Source: JBAZOY01 sp041648505 (GTDB lineage: Bacteria > Desulfobacterota > Syntrophia > Syntrophales > CG2-30-49-12). From it: a DNA stretch of 15,879 nt. The notes beneath the pieces are model-generated. The model ran no database searches. It had not been told where the DNA came from and was given only the letters and a program-made list of their open reading frames with translations. Positions 6,154-13,750 of the stretch are shown here, in pieces (the stretch's first letter is position 1; each line of letters opens with the position of its first letter). Both the position numbers and the translations under genes were made by a program. Location: positions 1 through 15,879 of the forward strand of contig JBAZOY010000057.1 in assembly GCA_041648505.1 (NCBI GenBank). The letters are read 5' to 3'.

Positions 6154-8583
6154 ATGGGTACAAAACTAAATACAGAAAAAGAGCAACGAAAAGATCCTGT
6201 CTGTAACATGGTGGTATCGAATGACTCCGAATACTATTATCATTACGCAAACAAACATTATTATTTCTGCAGTGAACATTGTCTGCACAAGTTTAGAGAG
6301 CACCCGGAACGATATCTGGACAAGGAAGCCTCATTACCTTATGAAACAGGTGTCAAGTCAACTACCTATACCTGCCCTATGCACCCTGAAATTCAACAGC
6401 AAGGACCTGGCAGTTGCCCTAAGTGTGGGATGGCATTGGAGCCAACGGGAGTGCCTGTAGCTGCGACCAAAACCGGATACACCTGTCCCATGCATCCTGA
6501 AGTGGTACAGGATCATCCCGGTAATTGTCCCAGATGTGGTATGTCACTGGAACCGGTTACGGTAAAAGTTGAAGAAAAAAATAAAGAACTCATCGACATG
6601 AGTCGTCGCTTTTGGGTCAGTGCCGTGCTGGCTTTACCGGTGTTTATTCTGGCGATGCTTGCTGATTTACTTCCTGCACGGTTACCGGAAGGGCTTTCCA
6701 TGCAAATGGTTCAATGGATTGAGTTTGCACTAGCAACACCTGTTGTATTGTGGGGTGGTTGGCCATTTTTTGTTCGAGGCTGGCAGTCCGTCCGGACTTG
6801 GAATCTAAATATGTTTACCTTGATTGCACTGGGTGTCTCAGTAGCCTGGGTATATAGTATGGTGGCCTTATTGTTCCCGCAGATTTTTCCACGCATCATG
6901 CAAATGGAAGGGGGATTGGTAGATGTTTACTTTGAAGCCGCGGCCGTGATTACGGCGCTGGTGCTTCTGGGGCAAGTCCTTGAATTACGTGCCCGCTCAC
7001 GAACCAATGCGGCCATTCAGGTGTTACTCGGACTCGCCCCGAATACTGCGCGCATCGTTCGAAATGATGGAACGGAAGAAGATATCCCGCTGGAACAGGT
7101 ACAACCCGGCGATACCTTGCGTGTTCGCCCCGGAGAGAAAGTACCTGTAGATGGTACTGTCATTGACGGCGAAAGTAACGTTGACGAATCCATGGTCACA
7201 GGTGAACCCATGCCGGTGGCAAAGTCAGCCGGCCGAAAACTGATCGGCGCGACGGTTAACGGAACGGGCAGTCTATTAATGCGAGCAGAAAAAGTTGGCG
7301 CCGATACCTTGCTTGCACAAATCGTCAATATGGTGGCCGAGGCACAACGCTCACGAGCACCGATTCAAAAACTGGCCGATGTAATGGCAGGTTATTTCGT
7401 ACCCGCCGTGGTCAGCACTGCCGTAATCGCATTTATCGTCTGGTGGGTGTGGGGACCAGAGCCGCGCCTGGCACATGCTGTTGTTAATGCCGTTGCTGTA
7501 CTTATCATCGCCTGTCCATGTGCATTGGGACTTGCTACACCTATTTCTATCATGGTTGGAACGGGACGTGGTGCTATGGCCGGAGTTTTAATAAAAAATG
7601 CCGAAGCACTGGAGATTATGGAAAAAATTGATACTCTGGTAGTGGACAAGACTGGTACTCTGACCGAAGGCAAACCGAAATTGGTCACAGTACAAGCAGA
7701 AGAAGGGTTTACCGAAGATGAAGTATTGCGTATAGCCGCCAGCCTCGAACGCGCCAGCGAACACCCTTTGGCAGAAGCTATTGTATATGGAGCGGAAGAA
7801 AGGGGGGTTGAGTTGCTTAAGACCAATAACTTTCAGTCTATTACCGGGAAAGGTGTCACGGGTCAAGTTGATGGACACACGGTAGCGGTAGGTAACATAA
7901 AACTGCTGGAAAGCCTGGGAATTAACGCGGGAGACTTGCCGCAACAAGCGAACCAACAACGCGTCGAAGGTAAAACTGTTATGTTGATTGCTATTAATGG
8001 CAAAGCAGCGGGTTTGATAGGTGTCGCTGATCCCATCAAAGATTCAACCCCGGAAGCCATTCACGATTTGCATGCGGAAGGTATCAGGATAGTAATGCTT
8101 ACAGGTGACAGTCATGCCACCGCAAAAGCCGTTGCCGGTAAACTGGGGATCGACCAGGTACATGCCGAAGTATTGCCTGACCAAAAAGCCGAACTCATTA
8201 AGCAGCTTCAAGCAGATGGCCGTATTGTTGCCATGGCGGGTGATGGCATTAATGATGCCCCTGCACTGGCACAGGCTCAAGTCGGTATCGCAATGGGTAC
8301 AGGTACCGATGTGGCAATGGAAAGTGCCGGCATCACTTTAGTCAAAGGCGATTTACGAGGTATCGTCAGAGCCAGACGATTAAGCCGGGCCACCATGCGT
8401 AATATCAGACAGAATTTGTTCTTTGCCTTCATTTATAACTCGATGGGTGTTCCAATTGCCGCGGGAGTGTTGTATCCGTTCTTTGGAATACTGCTATCAC
8501 CAATTATAGCTGCGGCAGCAATGAGTTTCAGCTCAGTTTCCGTGATCAGCAATTCGCTCAGACTTAGACGCGTACAATTATAA
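6154..8583 (+). CDS. copA: Cu(I)-exporting P1B-type ATPase with YHS and two heavy-metal-binding domains
   Basis: An 809-residue pump that exports Cu(I) from the cytoplasm using ATP. Domain order: YHS domain (DPVCNMVV..., about 13-53), two CPMHPE...CPxCGMxLEP heavy-metal-binding domains (72-97 and 109-134), then about eight membrane helices from 152 on. Core motifs are TGEP (349-352), CPC in the metal-site helix (454-456), the phosphorylated Asp in DKTGT (498-502), SEHP (536-538) and GDGIND (696-701). YN (761-762) and MSFSS (790-794) in the last helices are the P1B-1 copper signature. The classical GMTCxxC ferredoxin-like domain is absent, its place taken by YHS/HMBD modules. GGAG lies only 2 bases before the ATG, though AAGAG at 6141-6145 is better spaced. 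The gene symbol reflects function; SilP-type names are also used for this architecture. Confidence 0.93.
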   Translation: MGTKLNTEKEQRKDPVCNMVVSNDSEYYYHYANKHYYFCSEHCLHKFREHPERYLDKEASLPYETGVKSTTYTCPMHPEIQQQGPGSCPKCGMALEPTGVPVAATKTGYTCPMHPEVVQDHPGNCPRCGMSLEPVTVKVEEKNKELIDMSRRFWVSAVLALPVFILAMLADLLPARLPEGLSMQMVQWIEFALATPVVLWGGWPFFVRGWQSVRTWNLNMFTLIALGVSVAWVYSMVALLFPQIFPRIMQMEGGLVDVYFEAAAVITALVLLGQVLELRARSRTNAAIQVLLGLAPNTARIVRNDGTEEDIPLEQVQPGDTLRVRPGEKVPVDGTVIDGESNVDESMVTGEPMPVAKSAGRKLIGATVNGTGSLLMRAEKVGADTLLAQIVNMVAEAQRSRAPIQKLADVMAGYFVPAVVSTAVIAFIVWWVWGPEPRLAHAVVNAVAVLIIACPCALGLATPISIMVGTGRGAMAGVLIKNAEALEIMEKIDTLVVDKTGTLTEGKPKLVTVQAEEGFTEDEVLRIAASLERASEHPLAEAIVYGAEERGVELLKTNNFQSITGKGVTGQVDGHTVAVGNIKLLESLGINAGDLPQQANQQRVEGKTVMLIAINGKAAGLIGVADPIKDSTPEAIHDLHAEGIRIVMLTGDSHATAKAVAGKLGIDQVHAEVLPDQKAELIKQLQADGRIVAMAGDGINDAPALAQAQVGIAMGTGTDVAMESAGITLVKGDLRGIVRARRLSRATMRNIRQNLFFAFIYNSMGVPIAAGVLYPFFGILLSPIIAAAAMSFSSVSVISNSLRLRRVQL

Positions 8584-8699
8584 ATCTTGAAAGGCAATTT
8601 TCGATAGCATCAAGCTTGGCTAACCGGAGGCTTGCAGCCAGCGTAAAAGGCCGCACAGTTGAAGCGCTCCGGCAGGCATATCAAAAAGGAGAACTGAAC

Positions 8700-9137
8700 A
8701 TGGCAGTTGTAATAAAAGTCAAGCATAAAGAAAAAATCATGGGCAGACTCCGACATGGAGCCGACCTGCTGGGAGAACTCTCTGAGATATGTAAAAAGGA
8801 AAAAATTCAATTAGGTCGTCTTGAAGCAATTGGCGCTGTCCAAAAAGCTTGCATAGGATTCTACAACCAGGAAAAGCGTGAATATCAATTCATCACAATT
8901 GATCAGCCGTTGGAGATTACAAATCTCACAGGAAATATTTCAATCAAAGACGGTAATCCTATTGTACATGCACACCTAACCCTGTCAGACTCCTCCGGCA
9001 AAGCCTATGGCGGTCATCTTGCCCCCGGGACAATTGTTTTCGCCTGTGAATGTATGATTGAATCTTTTGACGGGTCGTTACTGGAAAGAGGATTTGATCA
9101 AGAAACCGGTTTACCCCTGTGGACCGTACAAGAATAG
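8700..9137 (+). CDS. PPC (DUF296) domain protein
   Basis: A 145-residue protein started at ATG 8700, because AAGGAGA (8686-8692) lies 7 bases upstream and the PPC fold begins right after. An upstream TTG in the same frame (8616) adds 28 residues with no ribosome site. The motif HAHLTLSD...GGHL (His90, His92, His106) is that of bacterial and archaeal PPC/DUF296 proteins, in which three His bind a metal in a trimer. Length is typical for the single-domain form. The fold is shared with plant AT-hook proteins, but here no AT-hook is present. The biochemical role is unknown. It follows the copper ATPase by 116 bases on the same strand, so a joint transcript is possible but not shown. Confidence 0.82.
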   Translation: MAVVIKVKHKEKIMGRLRHGADLLGELSEICKKEKIQLGRLEAIGAVQKACIGFYNQEKREYQFITIDQPLEITNLTGNISIKDGNPIVHAHLTLSDSSGKAYGGHLAPGTIVFACECMIESFDGSLLERGFDQETGLPLWTVQE

Positions 9138-9227
9138 AAACACAAACAAATACTTGAACAATCGCTGTGGCATAAACAGGAACAAGTGCCCATTTTATTC
9201 TAAACCTTGCGAAAAGGCGAAAGGCCC

Positions 9228-9266
9228 AAAAAACAGAGAAATTAGTGCGGCATCCGCTGATTTCTC
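9228..9266 (-). terminator. Rho-independent terminator of the two-barrel hydrolase-like gene
   Basis: GAGAAAT (9236-9242) pairs with ATTTCTC (9260-9266) and continues inward through GCGG/CCGC with a CAT loop, leaving a small bulge. On the minus strand the hairpin begins directly after the stop codon (9269-9267) and is followed by TG and six T (9233-9228), the standard intrinsic-terminator layout. No matching T-run exists on the plus side for the convergent PPC gene. Confidence 0.8.
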
Positions 9267-11909
9267 CTAACGGGATTTCAACAGAAACGCCTTTACCTCA
9301 TAGGGTTGGAACGCAGTTCGGATCACCCCGTCCATAAGGGGATATACTTCCCCGCTGAATACCTCTCTGGACGTTTTTCCAACTGCTTCCGTCTTTATTT
9401 TTGCCTCTACATAGGTCCCAATCGTGTTTACAGTTATAAGCAGCCGTTCATTATCTTTCTCTTTTATGCAGCATTGAACCGCTGGTATTCCCTTCGGATC
9501 CAACCGGTAAGTTGAAACCATCTCCACCTGAACTTCCTGATTGACGTTCTTCTCCAGTAACCAGGGATAGATTTGATTCAAACGCCCAACAACACGACCG
9601 AGACTCCGGCGGCCTTCCTCCGTTTGGCTGATTTCAGGATAACTGAAGAAAAATATACCCCGGCTTCCGTGGACAACAGATAAAAAAGCCAGACAGTCCA
9701 TCTCTTGCCATGTGGGTAACCTTGGCCAGCCTTCGTCGGTATATTGTTTTCCCCCGAAAGCTTGAATTACGGAAACAAGCCGGTCTGCGCCTACATCCGT
9801 TGCAGCTTCGTCCATCGAATCGGAAAGCCAGACCATCGGGCTATAGGGGATCGGATATTGGTCCATCATGAAAAAATCACTGGCCTCCAGATAGTCACGG
9901 CATTTCTGAGGACGTACCAGAGCCATACATGTCGGCGCACCGGGAAATCTATCTTTTATCATCCTGTAGATATCATTGGCCTGATTAACGGGAAAAGAGA
10001 CCAGTTCAGGTTCATCATTTACATAGAAAGCTACATCGGATGGTCTTGCATAAACAGCGAGATCTGCGAGATAGACGGTGAGTCTGTCCGGATCACGAGG
10101 AGGTGAGACTACATATTTCAGACCAACACGGTGACATTCCCGAATCGTATTTCTAAGGTCTTTGCCCTCCCCGCTTACGATCACCGTATTGATCGCCAAC
10201 TTCTTAATCTGTTCCAGATTATCCCTCGTAGCCCCATAAATCCCGACAGGAAAAAATTTATCATAAAACCCTGAAATCTCCCCTTTTTTAAAAAAGGTAA
10301 GGTGGGAATATCTGGTATGGTTTACCAATTTTGGCCTCCCGAGGAGGAATGTTTTTCCGGGGTTGTAATTCATAAAACGAAAGGTCAGCTCGTCAGTTGC
10401 CTCAGGGCAGGTCACGTATAGCTTGATCGGTTGAAATCGTCGGAAAGTCCAGTGGTTGTTAAGGTAAAATTCCTGTCCCCAGATGCTGATGGAAGGATAC
10501 ACTCCGTTTTCCCAAGTTTCGCGATACATAAACCCGGTAAAGAGATACTCTTTTCCCGCTTCGCCTCGCGGCAAGTTACTCGACCAGACACCTTTCCTAT
10601 CGTAACCACCTGTAATTCCAAGACATCTTATATTATCCACTGGTTTCAAGAAAAAAGTGCTCTTTATTGCTGGATCGTCTCCTGTTTTTCCCGTCAACCA
10701 ACCGGCCGGTAGTTCATAACCCCTGTGAACCGTCAATTCTGGATTGGCAATCAGATTATCCGGTGGTTGAAATGCCTTAAGTCCATCCCACAGATCCGCC
10801 TGCATTCCTCCATATGAAAGAACGAGGATACCATCTGCATCAGACTTGCCTGCAAATTTCAAAACATTTCTAAACTCCTCCGGTTTACAATCAACTGATT
10901 GTACAATTGGCCAGAGATCGCATCGAACAGCTTCCTTATAGTACTGTATCATCTCCCCTACCCAGGATTCAGGCCTGCCGCACATTTTGTGATAGACCAT
11001 GGGCGATAATACATCCACCATCTTTGATAATTCAAAGGCATCTTGACCGAGGCTGTAAGAGATGGCATTTTGTTTTTCTCCCTTTGTCCAGGGGACAACA
11101 AAAACCCCCAGGCGGATTTTATTCCCTTGACGGTAATCTAATATCTTCTTAACCTCCGCTACAAATGAGGATATCTGCTCTTTCTTCCATCTCATCCATT
11201 CATAAGGAGAATTCTCTTTGATCCACGCCGCCGCTTCTCCGGTATTTAAGCCCGCAGGTATCTTGATCTTTCGATCATCCTGAAATTTCCGTAAACACCG
11301 GGGGCAGTAGCAGGTATCCGGGATTTTTGGTTCCTTTGTTTCCCAGAAGCCGGGATACCGGATAAAATCCAGCCAGATGCCGTCAATGGAATCACCATAT
11401 TGTGAAACAAGTTTTTTGATGTGATTTAGGCGGTCAGCCCGCCATGACTGGTGTGTGGGACATATACCTCCATATCCTGTATCTTCAGTATCTATCCCCA
11501 GTAAAGAGCCGTCGGCCTTAACCGGTCTGGTCTCCGGATATTTTTGCCATGCCCCTCTCCCCCCAAAGGCATTTACCGGGAGATAAACTTTATATCCACG
11601 TCCCTTGAACCACTTGATCGTCTCTTCATCTTCCGGTACAAAAACAGCATTAACTGAGGCGTTGTCCATGACCGTTGCGGCATCAACCTCGCCCTTTTGC
11701 CGTGACAACTCTCGTAACCTCTGTATCGAAGGTACGCCAAAAATACCCCTGATGGTTTCTGCATAAGCTACATCACAGAAGATACAAACAATAAAGAGTC
11801 CCATAGTGAAAGCATTACGACAAACTGAACGCCCAGATACCCTGTGGAGGTATCGAAATAATAATGCTCGGACGAAGCGTCTTATTTCCCCCATATTCCT
11901 CTTGTACAT
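9267..11909 (-). CDS. Large secreted protein with two predicted TIM-barrel glycosidase-like parts around a beta-sandwich
   Basis: An 880-residue protein. A hydrophobic stretch (about 35-48) ending AYA before ETIRG looks like a signal peptide with an unusually long basic N-region, so the start could be at Met6 (ATG 11894) instead. Residues about 50-380 contain KGRGYKVYLPVNAFGG, DGIWLDFIRYPG (177-187) and LSPMVYHKMCG, as in GHL10-type hypothetical glycoside hydrolases. A Cys group, CYCPRC (200-205), sits in that half. Residues about 385-545 (NLIANPEL...PAGW, then beta-rich) look like a carbohydrate-binding beta-sandwich. Residues about 555-880 hold another barrel-like part with AFYVNDEPE, FFMMDQYPIPYSP and HGSRGIFFFSYPE. 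The acidic residues Asp181 and the NDEPE Glu are candidate catalytic groups (inference). No substrate is assignable. The gene is convergent with PPC and has its own terminator. Confidence 0.68.
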   Translation of the reverse strand: MYKRNMGEIRRFVRALLFRYLHRVSGRSVCRNAFTMGLFIVCIFCDVAYAETIRGIFGVPSIQRLRELSRQKGEVDAATVMDNASVNAVFVPEDEETIKWFKGRGYKVYLPVNAFGGRGAWQKYPETRPVKADGSLLGIDTEDTGYGGICPTHQSWRADRLNHIKKLVSQYGDSIDGIWLDFIRYPGFWETKEPKIPDTCYCPRCLRKFQDDRKIKIPAGLNTGEAAAWIKENSPYEWMRWKKEQISSFVAEVKKILDYRQGNKIRLGVFVVPWTKGEKQNAISYSLGQDAFELSKMVDVLSPMVYHKMCGRPESWVGEMIQYYKEAVRCDLWPIVQSVDCKPEEFRNVLKFAGKSDADGILVLSYGGMQADLWDGLKAFQPPDNLIANPELTVHRGYELPAGWLTGKTGDDPAIKSTFFLKPVDNIRCLGITGGYDRKGVWSSNLPRGEAGKEYLFTGFMYRETWENGVYPSISIWGQEFYLNNHWTFRRFQPIKLYVTCPEATDELTFRFMNYNPGKTFLLGRPKLVNHTRYSHLTFFKKGEISGFYDKFFPVGIYGATRDNLEQIKKLAINTVIVSGEGKDLRNTIRECHRVGLKYVVSPPRDPDRLTVYLADLAVYARPSDVAFYVNDEPELVSFPVNQANDIYRMIKDRFPGAPTCMALVRPQKCRDYLEASDFFMMDQYPIPYSPMVWLSDSMDEAATDVGADRLVSVIQAFGGKQYTDEGWPRLPTWQEMDCLAFLSVVHGSRGIFFFSYPEISQTEEGRRSLGRVVGRLNQIYPWLLEKNVNQEVQVEMVSTYRLDPKGIPAVQCCIKEKDNERLLITVNTIGTYVEAKIKTEAVGKTSREVFSGEVYPLMDGVIRTAFQPYEVKAFLLKSR

Positions 11910-11913
11910 AACT

Positions 11914-12140
11914 TGACAACCTCACAATCACGGAGTTGCGACATTCGATGAATATCAGGACAACTGCACGACAGAGAGGGTAACAACACCCGGCCATGGG
12001 AACTTTATGTGGCAACCGGTAAAATCCTGGAGATGATCAAGGAAACGAATCGCCGTAAAGTAATGGAAGGAGTCACACCGTCGCCAGATATCAAGATACC
12101 CGAATCTCCCGGGAGAATTATTGCATATCGCGGAGAATAA
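11914..12140 (+). pseudogene. Possible C-terminal remnant of an unidentified gene
   Basis: The frame 11952-12140 reads protein-like sequence to a TAA stop (RPWELYVATGKILEMIKETN, then a Pro-rich tail ending IIAYRGE) but has no ATG, only a GTG at 12009 inside it. Just upstream, another frame from a stop at 11914 reads NHGVATFDEYQ and would join it near 11958 by a small indel. The mix of a helix and an end segment looks like the C-terminus of a real protein. The family was not recognised. A chance open frame cannot be excluded. Confidence 0.28.
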
Positions 12141-12356
12141 ATCCATTGTCTACCACCCTGGGCTTTCCTGATTGGGATTCGCCGGTGAATCATTTTGATC
12201 GAAAAAGGACAAATCGGACTGACTTTGTAACATTGGTAATAGATTAACCGGTTGGCCTGCAGGCTTGCAGATGTTTCCCTTCGCTTTTATAAAAGGGATG
12301 TTGGCGCTGTTAAGTGGTTAGATGCTTGAGTAGTTACGAATTTTTTACAATAGTTT

Positions 12357-12545
12357 TCACCCCGTCCTGTCCCGGGCCTCTTTGAAATCATTCTTTGCTA
12401 TGACTTCCTTACAGTATTCGAGCTCTTGACGTAATTCCTCCATCTTTTTTTTCAGATAAGCGATTTCATCCCTCAACAATAGTATTAACTGGTTCTTTTC
12501 CTGCAAATCGTTTATACTGATATCCGCAAATAATCTCGTCCCCAT
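12357..12545 (-). CDS. Small coiled-coil protein, unrecognised
   Basis: A 62-residue protein. On the minus strand AGGGGGAAAAGC precedes the ATG at 12545, a good ribosome site. Residues about 12-52 form a heptad-rich helix (LQEKNQLILLLRDEIAYLKK, then KMEELRQELEYCKEVI), with a single Cys near position 45. There is no signal peptide or membrane segment, and no family was recognised. It probably forms dimers or binds a partner through the coil. It lies 46 bases downstream of the 111-residue gene and is probably co-transcribed with it from the promoter near 12954-12982. Confidence 0.6.
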   Translation of the reverse strand: MGTRLFADISINDLQEKNQLILLLRDEIAYLKKKMEELRQELEYCKEVIAKNDFKEARDRTG

Positions 12546-12591
12546 GCTTTTCCCCCTGGCTTTGAATATGTGAACTATTTAAATTCTGAAC

Positions 12592-12927
12592 TTAGCGATT
12601 AAAATCGTCACAATACAATTCAAAGAACAACCTGATATTTTGGTCGCTGTTTCCCGATGATGTCTTATGCTTCTTATCCATCTTCACACAGGAAAAACAT
12701 AAGCTGGCCAATTTACATTTTTTCAGGTTAACCCCCATTTCTCTCAGCTGTTCTATGGTAAGGAACTCTCCGAAGGCCCTTCTGATAATTTCCAGATTAA
12801 TCTGCTCCTTCCTGTTGAACCCCCGAGCCGACATTAGAAGGAGAACATACAGTTTCAGCTCTTCGGTGGACAGAGCTGAAAAGCTATTTAATTTATTTAG
12901 TTTTTCCAGAAACTCTATCTTTTCCAT
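12592..12927 (-). CDS. Small protein, possibly winged-helix-like, unrecognised
   Basis: A 111-residue protein. The first 70 residues are helical, with the pattern ALSTEELKLYVLLLMSA then INLEIIRRAFGEFLTIEQLREMGVNL, which looks like a small winged-helix or replication-initiator-type fold (inference, not a family match). The second part has three Cys (LASLCFSC region and one before CDDFNR) and a Lys-rich turn. AGGA lies 9 bases before the ATG at 12927. It is divergent from the XRE regulator gene, with the repeat-rich region between them, and starts the minus-strand pair with the coiled-coil gene. Confidence 0.58.
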   Translation of the reverse strand: MEKIEFLEKLNKLNSFSALSTEELKLYVLLLMSARGFNRKEQINLEIIRRAFGEFLTIEQLREMGVNLKKCKLASLCFSCVKMDKKHKTSSGNSDQNIRLFFELYCDDFNR

Positions 12928-12953
12928 ATATTAGAATCCTGATATTGCAACAA

Positions 12954-12982
12954 TAAATACGACATATATTCTTGTTTGTCAA
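12954..12982 (-). promoter_or_regulatory. Promoter of the two small minus-strand genes, overlapped by a repeat
   Basis: On the minus strand a perfect -35 TTGACA (complement at 12977-12982) is followed by a 17-bp spacer and a weak -10 TATTTA (12959-12954). The -10 and the spacer are covered by the first copy of the AAATACGA-N7-TCTTGTTT repeat, so a bound protein would compete with RNA polymerase. Confidence 0.5.
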
Positions 12983-13008
12983 TACAAATACGAATATTTA
13001 TCTTGTTT
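12955..13008. repeat. Two direct repeats AAATACGA-N7-CTTGTTT, candidate operator
   Basis: Copies at 12955-12977 and 12986-13008 share AAATACGA at the left and CTTGTTT at the right with 8 variable bases between. They start 31 bp apart, about three helical turns, so two bound proteins would sit on the same face. The first copy covers the small-gene promoter. Confidence 0.5.
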
Positions 13009-13029
13009 TATTAGTCAGTTCTCATTACA

Positions 13030-13065
13030 GGAATTTACAAATCTGCATTCACAGGGAATTTACAA
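13030..13065. repeat. Direct repeat GGAATTTACAA, 25 bp apart
   Basis: GGAATTTACAA occurs at 13030-13040 and 13055-13065, just upstream of the -35 of the regulator promoter (13073). That position suits an activator site. No protein can be named for it. Confidence 0.45.
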
Positions 13066-13072
13066 GTATATA

Positions 13073-13101
13073 TTGACTAACCCCCGGAATTGAGCGATAA
13101 T
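13073..13101 (+). promoter_or_regulatory. Promoter of the XRE regulator/DUF6765 operon
   Basis: TTGACT (13073-13078, 5 of 6) and GATAAT (13096-13101, 5 of 6) are 17 bp apart. Transcription would begin near 13108, giving a leader of about 150 bases that contains three GTTAAC palindromes. Confidence 0.6.
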
Positions 13102-13116
13102 TTGACATTCTCCAAG

Positions 13117-13223
13117 GTAGTTAACCGCTTTAGATTAGGGTGATTTTCTTAGCATTTTAAAACCATGCTAACAAGTTAACTGGTCTGTTAAAAAGGTTTC
13201 TGTGCTTTCAAGGTGTTAACTAC
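13117..13223. promoter_or_regulatory. Three GTTAAC palindromes, candidate regulator binding sites
   Basis: GTTAAC lies at 13120-13125, 13175-13180 and 13215-13220. The outer two are parts of an inverted pair GTAGTTAAC (13117-13125) and GTTAACTAC (13215-13223), and both also follow CAAGGT. Between them TTAGCAT (13149-13155) and ATGCTAA (13165-13171) form a perfect 7-bp inverted repeat. All lie between the promoter and the XRE start codon, where an autorepressor could act. Confidence 0.45.
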
Positions 13224-13254
13224 ACTTAGACTAAATAAAGGATGTCGATAGTTT

Positions 13255-13716
13255 ATGGAGTTTCAACTTAGGGCCGAGATTGGCAAGAGATTGAGAGAGG
13301 TAAGAAAAGAAAGAGGACTTACCCAGAAGGAGCTTGCATCAAAAATAAGAGGTGGGGTTGATTATACCTACATTGGAAAGATAGAAGGGGGCAAGCAGTT
13401 TCCCTCAATCGGCGTACTGAAGATGATCAGTGATGCCCTGGCCGTTCCCCTGAGTTATTTCTTTTTAGAAGAAAAAACAAAGTGCTTTCTGGAACTACTA
13501 CCTGAGGATTTGAAGGAAGTTACGAAAAACGCGAAAAAACAAGCATTTTTAAGGGCCTTAAAGGATATTAATGAGGAAGACGTTCCCCTCTTTATCGAAA
13601 TTATTAATGTCCTGAACAAACATCGGAAGCTTCCTGAAAAGGAGGAGAAATACCTCAAAGCGGCCGAGAACAGGGAAAGTTATGGGGAAAATACCGGAAC
13701 ACAAGATGAGCGATAA
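13255..13716 (+). CDS. XRE-family helix-turn-helix transcriptional regulator
   Basis: A 153-residue protein. Residues about 6-66 are an HTH_3/Cro-CI-type DNA-binding domain (IGKRLREVRKERGLTQKELA, then YIGKIEGGKQFPSIGVLKMI and LAVPLSYFF). The remaining part is helical and charged, without a peptidase or sensor domain that can be named, so it is probably a dimerisation or partner-binding region. AAAGGA lies 12 bases before the ATG, slightly far. The upstream region carries a promoter and several repeats and the DUF6765 gene follows 34 bases later. It is probably a local regulator of its own operon and of the divergent small genes (inference). Confidence 0.85.
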   Translation: MEFQLRAEIGKRLREVRKERGLTQKELASKIRGGVDYTYIGKIEGGKQFPSIGVLKMISDALAVPLSYFFLEEKTKCFLELLPEDLKEVTKNAKKQAFLRALKDINEEDVPLFIEIINVLNKHRKLPEKEEKYLKAAENRESYGENTGTQDER

Positions 13717-13750
13717 AAAATTGCTCTTGTCTGTTGCTAAGGGGAATTAA

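Noticed and set aside
8616..8699. N-terminal extension of the PPC protein from an upstream TTG
   Set aside because: There is no ribosome site before the TTG, while ATG 8700 has AAGGAGA at good spacing and matches the family start.
9744..10106. 120-codon plus-strand frame inside the large hydrolase-like gene
   Set aside because: It is antisense to a well-supported reading frame and has no ribosome site or recognisable domain.
12276..12298. TCCCTT...AAGGGA hairpin after the small coiled-coil gene
   Set aside because: It has an 11-base loop and no T-run follows in the minus direction. It lies about 60 bases beyond the stop and cannot be called a terminator.
12357..12927. Toxin-antitoxin pair made of the two small minus-strand genes
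   Set aside because: Neither protein has a toxin or antitoxin motif I can name. The genes are 46 bases apart rather than overlapping, so the label would be a guess.
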